A stretch of 64,000 bases of DNA from Klebsormidium nitens (Eukaryota > Streptophyta > Klebsormidiophyceae > Klebsormidiales > Klebsormidiaceae): NCBI GenBank assembly GCA_000708835.1, contig DF236955.1:248001-312000 (forward strand). Reading direction: 5' to 3'. The notes under the pieces are model-generated. The model worked only from the letters and a program-made list of their open reading frames with translations. It did no database searches and was not told the origin of the DNA. Positions 48,003 through 58,143 of the stretch are shown here, piece after piece; within the stretch, counting starts at the first letter, position 1, and each line of letters begins with the position of its first letter. Made by a program: the position numbers and the translations under genes.

Positions 48003-50034
48003 ATGAACAGTGACACAGATCGTTTGTGGTCTTGGGAGGAAGCGCGTGATTCGTGCCTGCAGCGGCTCCAGGAGGCTTGGGGTTATGGCAGCAGGGTCGC
48101 AAAACCCGGGATTCCATATGTGATCCAAGGAGCTGCAGCTGGAATCACCTTTGTGGGGGGGTTAGCTGGTATCCAGGTCAGCAGGGTTCATTTTGCAATG
48201 CCCTATCAGTAATGTAACCGTTGATGATTGACCTGTGCACCGCCAGATTTGATCTCCAAACATTTGTACCTTCGGTATGCTGGAAACTGATCGTATGCAA
48301 TTCTTAAAGAGGGCCATCTGCTTTGTTTGCAGGGGGTTGCATACGCTTGCAGAATTTCGTGCGCATCACCTCACATTGGTCCCTTGTTTGGCATGGTGGG
48401 GGTTGGACTGGCATCAGCAGCTGGCGGACAGGTATGTAAACACTCTGCTTTGCAAAACTTCGAAAGCATGCAGCGCGCAGCTTTTGTTGCAAAGAGTGTT
48501 CGGGATAAGGCTGGTCGCGATGTAGAGCGATCCACACAAGTCTGCTTAAATCCTGATTGTGATTGCAGGTGTCGAAGGCTGTTGGCCGGTGGCAGGCAGG
48601 GCTCGAGCCTTGGCCCCGAGAAGGTCTGGCAGCTATTAGAGGAGAGGAAGTGCTTTTGGATGCTGCGCTCGGCATCCTAGCGTACAAGGTGTGTCGTTTC
48701 CCAAGGACGGAGGAAGGACTCTTTTAGGCAAATGGCTTGTCTCTAAAGATGGAGTCACCGTTGGTTTTGTTTCAGCTTTTCAAGCCTCCACTGAACATTC
48801 TAAATCACCCTCAGGGGCAGAAAGGTTCTGGTTTGAAAATCTGACTTTGGTGCCATGACCTGACCTGGCTAAGTTCCCCTGTCTATCAGGCCCTGGGAGG
48901 CATGTTCAAGAACGTGAATCCAAGCGACCTCCGCTATCCTGGTTCATTTGCAAGAAGTTCAATAGCTGGTGAGTTTCCAGCATGCGCCTCATGCTTTTAC
49001 TCAGAAAGACTCGTAAGAAGTTGAACTTTGATTGTCCTACTTGGTGCTCTTAGTCGAAGCTGAGAGTAACATCTGCGGTGCGACGGCGTTTGTTGCCCAC
49101 TAAAATTCTGGCACAGTGTGCAGCCAACGGTGCCCAGTACAGCACCGTAAAGCAGCGGAAGGACATCGTTAGCCTCTTCCGACGGTATGGGTGCCATCAC
49201 TGTGGCAGGCGCACTGGAGAGTGGTGAGGAACACCAAAAGACCCCTCTCTTTCTCGAAGCCGGTCCCTGGTGTGTCACTCTGACCTCAAGGATGCCAAGC
49301 CTGGACACCATATTCTGGGGCAGAAAAGTAGTCGTCGAAGCAAGGGACAGAAATCTCTGATAATGAAGCGATGGACGGTTGAGTTGATAATATTCACGTG
49401 GACAGTTCCGAAGAGTGCGGCCACTCAGGCCCTCGTAAATCTGACACAAGTACATTCATTTGCAGTATTGGCGACCACATGCCACCAAACAAGTTTGTCT
49501 GGCCCGAAGGTACTCGTTCGAAGGTAGTGACTGCCAGTCAAAATGTTTTCGTGAAAGCGTTGAGACAGGTAACAAGACGAAAAGGTCCAGCCCGCACCAA
49601 CTCGGGGACGTTGAAGGCTGCAGAGCGGGTAGCCCAGCGCCTGTTCCCGCAGTGCACGAAATGTTCGGAGAAGCAGTCAGTCGCCGTCAAGCTCGGGAGG
49701 CAGGTTCTCGTTGTTCACAAGCGACTGGGCCTTCCTGAGGTGAGGGAATTAGCCGCCTTCCAGTCCTTTAGGTCTCGTTTTGCCTTGTTGGGACTGTTGC
49801 AAAATGTCCTTGTTCTTTGATGTTTTGACAGACTGGTCTGCTCCCGAAAGCTGCTTCTTCCCCTTTCGTTCTTGATTGCCATTTTCTCCTACTTTCTGGA
49901 GGCTTGACGAACCAGCCTTTGTCTTGCAGTCGTGCTATTACGCGGGCGTCTTTGCTGGACTTAGACACTATGTCGACCCCACGATCGAAAGACGGAGAGC
50001 TCATAAGACAGACGGACCCACTCGACACCACTAA
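48003..50034 (+). CDS. Glycine-rich hydrophobic region fused to an HNH-like zinc motif, 301 aa
   Basis: Eight exons, all in phase: 48003-48176, 48333-48431, 48569-48688, 48890-48968, 49124-49223, 49466-49523, 49569-49739 and 49930-50034. The ATG at 48003 gives MNSDTDRLWSWEEARD. Residues about 38-92 are hydrophobic and Gly/Ala-rich (IQGAAAGITFVGGLAGIQ, PLFGMVGVGLASAAGGQ), like a glycine-zipper or short membrane hairpin. Further on come CHHCG (residues about 182-186), GDHMPPNKF (about 194-202), and FPQCTKCSEKQS (about 233-244). The order C-x2-C, D-H-x-x-P, C-x2-C is that of HNH/His-Me-finger domains, although the later His/Asn of active HNH enzymes is not evident. I know of no assigned function; similar zinc-binding sequences occur in uncharacterised plant-lineage proteins. 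Nuclease activity is possible but unproven; a structural zinc role is equally likely. Confidence 0.78.
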
Positions 50035-51618
50035 AGCGGAGAGGATTGTCGGTGTCTGCCTGTCGTTGAGCATTCAAGGATGCCCAAAAAGTTTATTATA
50101 TTGAAATGCTACACTACTGTAGCTTGCTGCGATTGAGCAAATTTTGCCATACGCTTGCTAAGACCATTGCGGACACATGCATCAGCTGCCAATCTAGCTC
50201 AAAGGCGTCTATGAGCAAATCTGACAATATGGAGACATGCTAGTGCAAGTCAGAGGCAATTTGTTGTCGAGGTGCACGGGCTGATTGCGCGCGCCCAAAT
50301 TAAGACTGTAACCATGCAGAATCGATTCATGAGCTCTTAATTTACAAGGAGATAGCACTCAAAAGTGGACATGCCCACGAATGACTCTCAGCCAGGCGCC
50401 AAGCATTATGTGAGTAAATAGCATATCGTGTGCTACTAGGCTGCACCGCAACATCCGTATCACGGCAGCAAGCTGGAGCCTCCACTTTCTTCTGCACTAG
50501 GTCGGATGCTCAGAATCTTAAGCCGCAGCCGCAACGTACATGCTACAGAGTGACGATCGATAGCTCCGTCGAGTTTTGTCGCATATGTAGCTGATTGCCC
50601 GTGTCCTTGCACATGCTATCCTATGTGCATGCCTGGCCAAAACGCCTTGCACATGCACTTCCGACTTTGCTCCGCATGCGAAACAGGCCCTGATGATCGG
50701 CATCTAGGATAAGTTTCCAAATCATTCAGATAATCCTGATCTGCAAAGAGCCTTTCTTCAATCGATCTGCACTTTTATAACGTACTTCAAAGTCCTGTGT
50801 GTTGAGGATAGTCTGTTCTCGATACCATCGAAGAAAGATAGTCAAGTGTGTGAACGTACATCCATGGTTGAATTACCAGTTCAGACTTCAAAACGTGCTG
50901 AATCTCAGCCAATCAGCTCCGAGTCACATATGATGTTGTCCAGTATTCAAGCAATGCCAAGTAGCAAACAAGTACAGAGATCACGCGAGTTTTGCATGCT
51001 TGCGACCTCAATATCACACTACTTGACGTCTTTCACACAAAATAATCGCTCATTCGACCCAGCACAGTGAAGTCCTCGATCGCGAAACAACTATTAGGCC
51101 CCAGTACTCGTGCTCCCCGTACAAATCTTGGCCGACGTTGGCGGAGATTTGAGGCTATGGTCTTGGCATGGTTACGAGATCCTCATTTGTCAAGGACCCA
51201 ATCAGCGCAAGGAGAACGTGACAGCTGGCGGCCATCTATCGAGGCGCGTGCCTTCGTTTTAACGGCTATACCCTATTCAAAACCTCCGACTGACTCTGCT
51301 GGCTGACATCAGGGCAGATTCCTAGGATCTTGGACCAGCCGAGTGTGACCCAGAGGCAGCAGACACAGAAGTCTGAAGATATTTAGTGAGGAACCATTGG
51401 TGCGAAATTGTAGTTTGGCATTCTGCGAAATGATTCTGAAGAAGCTCGTGAGGCTTGAGCGAGTCTTGGGCAGCCAGTGTTTGTAGCGCACTGAAGAGCA
51501 CAGAGACGCAACGGCTGTATGCCTCTGGCCTCAGCCTCAACACTGTCCTTAGGGCGAGGCGGTGTCGAAGGGACTTGCAGAAGACGAAGCTCAGTCATGA
51601 TGTGCCAGTGCACATGTG
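50035..51618. other. Intergenic region
   Basis: This lies between the HNH-like gene and the coiled-coil gene, both on the plus strand, so it holds a 3' UTR and the next promoter. Frames are short and without motifs. An upstream 5' exon of the next gene could be hidden around 51100-51600, but I cannot define one. Confidence 0.45.
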
Positions 51619-53631
51619 ATGGAAGATCCGCTGACTGCCAGCAACGACCACGATGCCAGTGAGCGCAGCCTTGATGCGGACGAGAACTCGCTGGTTTTTG
51701 AAAGCCTTGATGACAGAGGACATCAAGGAGAAGATGGCTTCCTGGCTTGGGATGAAGCCTTGGATGAAGACCAGGAGAACATCCCCGTGTTCTACGATCC
51801 TGGAGCGCCTGCAGAATCAAGCACAACCTTGATTACGTCAATCCGCAGCCCTTTTACGGAACAGCACAAGCAAGCTTGCCTTCCTGCCAGATTGCATTCT
51901 CACCAGGCGAGAAGCCCTATGGCACCAGCAAGAGAGCACATGGTGCCTTCGGACACAAGTGCCAATCTGCAAGCAAAGTTCAAGAAGTTCTTAGTACCGG
52001 ACCAGGAAGAGCCTCTGCCACGAGTTCCTACTCCGGAGGCAGACGTGGGGGAGTTGGGCATGTTCAGAGGCATACAACAATTTGAAGCGCTAGAACAACT
52101 TGCTGAAAAGCTGCGCACATCCACTATCACATGCAGGCGTTGGTGTGAGAAAGAGGCTTCCAGCGTCATCTCTGATGTGTGCTGCCTGCTTGAAGATAGG
52201 ATCGCAAAAGTTGCTGGAGAAACAAGTCGAGTCGATGGCGGCGAAAAATCTGCATCTTGCAACTTTTGTTCTCCTCCAAAGAGTCTGTTTCAAGAGGATT
52301 GTCTTAGACAGTCCCTTGTTCACCTGCTCGACCAAGCTCTCGAAGCAGACTCAGAAAGAATGAAAAGCTTGGCAGACGCCTCTGAAAAAGAATCTTGGGG
52401 TCTTGAAGATCAAGCGAAGCTTGCTTCAGCGTTGGGAAACTATGTGAGTCGGGGATGCTTTCCGCAGGATCCTGGCACCGAAAAAGGAGAGAGGCAAAAA
52501 CTGAGGGACGATAAGTCACAAGATCATGAAACCTTGAGGCCGCAGCATGCAGGAAAAAACAGTGGAAGCGGACATGGTGCTCAAATTGAGAGGGCCAAGA
52601 GCACTGACGTCATCAGCAGAGCTCCTCCCTCTGTTTGCATGCTTCCAAAGGAGGATGTTGACGACGAGCGTCAAACAGATTCACCAAGAGAACAATCTTC
52701 AAGGTTTGAGCTTGAATGCTCCTCGATCCACAAACCAGAGATCCAGCAAGGCGCTCCGCGACCAACAAGCGAATCGTTGGCCGCCTATCAGGTCGCATTT
52801 TTCAGGGCTAAGGGTGAATATCTGGCCTGGCAGCATATACGGGAGTGGGCGAAGTCCGACGTTGAGCAGATCTGGGCAAGAAAGCAGCTCTTCGAAGCAA
52901 AGGAACGCTTCCACTCCTTGCAGTCTGCGATGCTGAATCTGAGGCTTTCTAGGCAACAGGCAACGGAGCTTGAGTTGTCCCTCTGTCTGCAAATTGGGGT
53001 GAGCAGGAAAAGAACCCTCGAGACTATCCCTCATTTCTCCGGCGATCCTTTGGGTCCACTTCTGCGTGCGCTGGTCCGTCTTCGATGATGTTAACACTTG
53101 AGCATAGATCAAAAGCTGTTGGTTCCTTCCACTTGCGATTCCTTCCGCTCTTTAATCCCCATCTTTTCATAACACCAGGAAGACGCAAAGTTGCGCACGC
53201 TTCACTGGAAACTTTCTATTCAGACTGGTCGCAAAGATACTTCAGGATTTTCTTCATAGAACCACAGTGGTGGCAGCACGTTTAAAGTTTCAAACGATTT
53301 CATTTCGAAGAGGGCAATCGGTCGTCGTCGCAGTTTTCTTGAAACACTCTTTGATCGGTACACGCAGGTAGAAGATGGACTCGTCAGTCTCCGGTCCAGG
53401 AGACAGCGTTTGAGGGAGAGACTAAAGGCGACGCAGCCCATTCTGGAGACCTCGGCAGCGGGAAAGCTCGAAGAACGGGAAAACAACGATCTGCACACCA
53501 ATCAACATGATGTCTCCAGTGGGCAGGACCCGAGTCCTGCATCAGAAGTGCCCGACAATCTTCTCCACGACCTGACCGCTAGAATGGATCATATCTTCTG
53601 TGAAAAGAAGTTGCTGGGAGCAGGCTCATAA
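51619..53631 (+). CDS. Acidic, coiled-coil-rich protein of unknown function
   Basis: A long frame from the ATG at 51619 starts MEDPLTASNDHD and runs about 460 residues to LSLCLQIG, where a good donor (GGG|GTGAGC, near 53000) interrupts it. A second frame ending at 53631 (LETSAAGKLEERENN, HDLTARMDHIFCEKKLLGAGS) joins in phase through the acceptor cgcag at 53367 (exon 2 about 53368-53631). An earlier acceptor near 53310 is also possible and would add SFLETLFDRYTQ. Together this gives about 550 aa. The N-terminus is acidic and low-complexity; the middle (about 155-275) and the segment around 395-460 (VAFFRAKGEYLAWQHIREWA, RKQLFEAKERFHSLQSAML) are amphipathic and likely coiled coil. I do not recognise a family. 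A microtubule, kinetochore or scaffold role would be guesswork. The start may be incomplete. Confidence 0.6.
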
Positions 53632-55073
53632 ATGATAGGTTTCAGAATCGGCAGGCGCCGATCTGCTCTGGTTGATCATATTCAGCTCAGAAAACTAGGT
53701 ACCAGGGCTGTCGAAGTCAGAAATCATTCAATAGATGCAAACCTCAAGAATTACAGTTCAAAAGTTGACCAGAATATAGACTCTGCGATTGGTAAACTAG
53801 CTGCTGATAACTGGCTACCAGGTATTTATTGCGACATGTTAGTGACGTGCTCAGTAGGGGTTTTGCAAAAGGAGTCTGGCAGGAGATCTCAATGACGTGT
53901 TTATGACAGGGGACCATCCGTGCGCCCCGCACACAACCAGCGCTAGGCCGGTTCATTGATTAAGAAGAAAACCAAGGCGCTTTCTGGCATGCCAAGGGGC
54001 ACCAAGACTCCCAAGATCAGAGGTTGATGCAGTCGTCTCTGGCCGCCGAGCTAGGGACTATTGCACACATGCGGCCTTCAATACGCGAACAGGCGAGGAT
54101 GAACAGCGAGCTCGTCCTTAACCGATGAGGTGCAAGTTTTGAAGAGCTGCATGGGGTATGTATGGACCTTACCGTCTCTCTGACAACAAGCGTGATCGAA
54201 ATGCTCTTACTGGAAGTCCTCATGCAAATCGATCCACGGGGTGACCGTTGCGCCATGGGGTGACCGACCGTCGCGGCATGATATCTATAGGGCTCAACCG
54301 ATGGGCCCATTCATTCAATTAGACGCCTGGGAAAAGCAAACGGTTAATCGATCGATGAAGTTATAGAAACCATATAGATACGGGCACGAGCTAGACTGTC
54401 AACGTCTCCATGTGAAGGAGGGGCCGCGCAGAGATCGAGGCTTTCCTAGCACGTAAGGTTCTTGGGAACGGACTAGCTTTCAATGAAGTCGACCATGAAG
54501 GATCAAGCCATACGTACGTACCGAAGTAACCATATATTTGGTATATATGTATCTGTAACGCTCTATGGCGTGGCTGCCGAAGCAGAGTGTATGACCGATT
54601 GGAGTTTGTCGGGTATTCGTACGTAGCTTTCTTAGATAGACTATGATTCCAGTGACATCAGCAGTACGTACATGATCCATTTGTACGGACGTAGCTGTGT
54701 TAGCATGAAGTGCTTGCTTCATAACATTCTTATATAAAAGTATGATTTCCACGTTGACCTCCATACGGACAATGTCCGGCCACTTGTCCCGGACGCCGTG
54801 GATGCGTGCTACCCTAATTCTTATGCTGATTCATATTACCTGCATGTTGCTGGGAAAGTTAGAGAACTTGTACATGTGGTCTGGCACACGGTCCTTCTTT
54901 GATCCCGCGCACCAATAAGGCATTCAACTCGATCTATCAACGACACATACTGTACAACAACAAAACCAGACACTGACTCGTCTTTCGGATCGAACCTCTT
55001 TACAAAGCCGCATACAGCGGAATCTCGCCCAATCCCTCATCCCCCCTTCCCCCCATATCTTCGTGTTCGAACT
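53632..55073. other. Intergenic region between convergent genes
   Basis: It lies between the stop of the coiled-coil gene (+) and the stop of MSRA (-). The middle part (about 54300-54780) is AT-rich and has several tacgta-type palindromes. A 94-codon minus-strand frame there looks like chance, with no motif. Nothing else is recognisable. Confidence 0.5.
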
Positions 55074-57094
55074 TCAGTGGTTGAAGGCTTTGTAGTGACA
55101 GGCTGGGCCAGCGAAGTGTATTTGTGGGAGCAGTCTCCTGGTTTCGTCGCGTAAGGGCAGGGCCTCCACTTCTTGTAGGACCTCCGGGGGAGCCTGGCCT
55201 GTGACGTACCTGCACCAATGACAAAATGGGGTATCAGGCCCTGAGACAGAGTAGTATCTACGCTCTCTTGCAAAAACAGCCAGCACTAGGAAGTGGTACA
55301 AGCATGAAGAGAGTCGTGATGGTCGTGCGATAGGAACCCGGACAACGGCCTGCCCACATGTGTAAGCACCTTTGTTTGAAGCGGATGAAACTTGAGCAGC
55401 CACTCAACCATGACGAACTCCCAACATCGTCCCATGGTGGGGTCTTGCCCCGAGTTTCTCATGGAAGATCGTAAAAACATCAAGGATCTTTCTCGTTTCG
55501 GAGTACGTGCTCTAGGTTTCGCAGCAAAGGTTCCAAGAAGCAAGTTTTGCACTATCTACGAGCAGGCACAAATGCCTTTGGAGAAAAATTGATTCTCACC
55601 CGTTCAGCTTGGCCGCTATTGGAGACGTGAGGATCTCCTTGTCCGACATTTTCAAGCTGGTAAGAAGAGGCTTGTGATCTCGTAGCCTGAGCGCATACTT
55701 TTGGTGGTAGTCCTCTGCGTTGTAAAAGGTGACAGCTGGCACAATCTGAGTGACTACCGGTTTGTTGAGGAGGGCTTCGTACTTCTTTTTAGCGGCCAGC
55801 GTGGCCTCTTTCTGCTCCTCCGAGTAATAAAAGACAGCAGACCGGTATTGGCTGCCGTAGTCGGGCCCCTGCAAACAAGAGAAGATCGAGGCTGATGAAA
55901 CCCGGCCCCGGCTTTACAGAGCAAAGACGAAGCAACGTGACTGATGATAAGGAAAACATGCGAAAACACTGTCTACGCTGCCAGGTATCTTCTTTCTGGG
56001 TGTCCTTTCAAACCGAAAAACAGCTCGAAGCTACTGCGTCCAGCATGACTGACATCGTCAGAAAGCTTCTGGCTTCTTCCCACGTCTTCATGAGGGCAGA
56101 AGACTGGAAGTCAGAATCTAAATCATATTGTCGCCCTGCACCCTTCAGGGTGCATCTTCTACCTAACAGTATCCTCGACGACCAAGACAAAAGAGTAGAG
56201 TATAAACATTGAAAGCTGATCGTTGCCAGGTGACAAAGCAGCAACAAACCAAAACAAGAAGAGCGCTACTCGTTTCCTTCAACTGACCTGTCTGTTGAGA
56301 GTTGTCGGATTATGATTCTCAAAAAAGACCTCCAGAAGCTGCTTGAACGAGACCTTGGAAGGGTCAAATGTCAGCAGCACAGCTTCCGCGTGCCCGGTGT
56401 CCTTGTAGCACACCTGCAGGCAATGAGAGCACTGCGTGAGCGACAAGACCACCAAACAAACGAGCGTTGTCTGTATAAAGAAGTTGCGGAGCGACGGCCT
56501 ACCCCACACTTAGCTGCTGCACCTGAACACGACCGGCGCCGCTCGATGCACTCGGAGATCTGCGGTTGGACCTATGACCTGACTGTAAGATAGGTAGCCA
56601 CAGAAGCAGTAGCATTGCTTTTCTGAGAATCGTAAAAGAGTCCAGACCTAGGATGTCGAGTGTTGGCCTCCACCTCAACGAGATGGGCCTAAGACGAATC
56701 TGAACCCGCAGCGTTAGTTTCGGCTTTACCTGCTTGTAGGTGGGATTCTCCACATGGCCTCCAGTGTACCCCACTGCTGTGGTGATCACTCCGGGTACAC
56801 ACGCCAGTGTGGTTTCTACCCCCCAAAAGCAGCCTGCAGAAAAGAAGCAGCATTGGAGACTGTGTTGTACTGAAGTGAACTCAACGTGAAATGCTCAACA
56901 CCACCCGTCAGAGAAGCCCTTCCTAAGGGCATTGTAGCTGCGCCTCAGAAAAGTTTGAATTGGAGGGCAGGATCGGCAAGGTGGAGAGTTTGCAAGGGAC
57001 CGGAACATTGTCAAGCTGCAAGCAGAAGGGGTGAGGAGGGCATACCTGCAGCAAAGCAAGCGGTCTCCACAGCATGGTCATTGGGAGCTGCCAT
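55074..57094 (-). CDS. MSRA: Peptide-methionine (S)-S-oxide reductase A, 227 aa
   Basis: Repairs S-methionine sulfoxide in proteins using thioredoxin. Five exons in phase: 57094-57046, 56833-56730, 56413-56288, 55868-55600 and 55209-55074. The catalytic motif GCFWGVE (Cys about residue 18) follows a short N-terminus [16 protein letters not shown]. Next come [54 protein letters not shown] and [14 protein letters not shown], all family signatures. The C-terminal extension of about 75 residues ([17 protein letters not shown]) replaces the usual short plant tail and has one Cys (GPACHYK near the end) that might act as the resolving cysteine. No transit peptide is obvious, suggesting the cytosolic form. 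It is divergent from the AASDH-like gene. Confidence 0.92.
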
Positions 57095-58143
57095 TGTCTT
57101 TTGCTGTGCTTGACCAAAGAACTTGCGGAGACTCCTCAAGGACAAGGACGGCCTCTGATTTGGGACCCTCAGCTCGGGAGTGCTGATGAGATATCAACGT
57201 CCTAGAATGCTCCAAACCCTGCTTGCAGAAAGCTACTTGCAAGAAGCTAGCATACAATCAAGAACTGAAAATGTGAAGGGGAAATGCAAGGAATTGCAGG
57301 AACCTGCAGCAACTTATGTAGTCTTGAATTGCTCAATGCCTGCTGGGTGGCCCCAGGAGAGCTGGACACAAGAACTCAGATCTCGGCTACGCCATACCTA
57401 GGTCCAGGAACCTGCGCTGCCAAGCTGGGGAATCAACCAGGATCAACTCAGTCGAAACTTGGAAGTTCCGCGGCCCCGGGGTCTATGGCTGGGGAAGCTG
57501 CGTACGTTGCTTCCGCTGTCCTTCAAGGCTGGTACCTACTCGGGCACCCGCAGCGGATTCCGCCGGCGCAGGCGGATTTGCACTGAACTACGAGAAGCAC
57601 GCAACGATACCAAAACCGTCGAGTACCGACGTCAGATTCAGTGACTCCTACTCCGACAGTATAGGTATCTGCCATAAAACCGGCACGAGGATCAAACCGG
57701 TTTCCCAAGCAGGCCCCACTTCCGTTCCGGCGCAGAGAAAGCCAAGAATGACGGCCGGAGTATGATCTGTCCAGGGTTTCCCACAGCCGGCAAGAGAACC
57801 TGGACCTGGCCGGCCGAGACAGGACCCCGGCCGGTGCCGAAGGCACCCCGCTGGTTGGCCGGCAGGAAATGCACGCACTTGCTAGGTACAGCCGGCCGGT
57901 AAAGCGGATTACCGACTACCCAGCCGACAGAACCGGGGGGCCGCCGGCAGCTGGCCGGCCGGGACGAAAGTCCGTGGGAAACCCTGGATCTGTCTGCAAA
58001 AAGTTGCCTGCAAAAGTGCATATGCATTGGCAAAAGTGCACTGCATTGCATGCATGCTCAAGCCTAGCCACAGGCATAGGATTACGAGTTGGAGCTTACC
58101 GGTAATACCCGTTTTTTGGCAGCGCTTGAAGAATGCGGAGCAG
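57095..58143. promoter_or_regulatory. Divergent intergenic region, MSRA (-) / AASDH-like (+)
   Basis: About 1.05 kb between facing-away starts. The part from about 57690 to 57980 is dense in ggccgg/ccggcc words, interspersed with accggtt. No promoter element can be named, and the short frames lack motifs. The upper limit depends on the chosen AASDH start; an in-frame ATG at 58054 would shorten this interval. Confidence 0.4.

Noticed and set aside
49024-49100. Alternative exon start after the acceptor near 49053 in the HNH-like gene
   Set aside because: In phase it reads only 16 residues to a stop (TAA near 49100). The acceptor at 49123 instead keeps the frame and gives the conserved CHHCG sequence.
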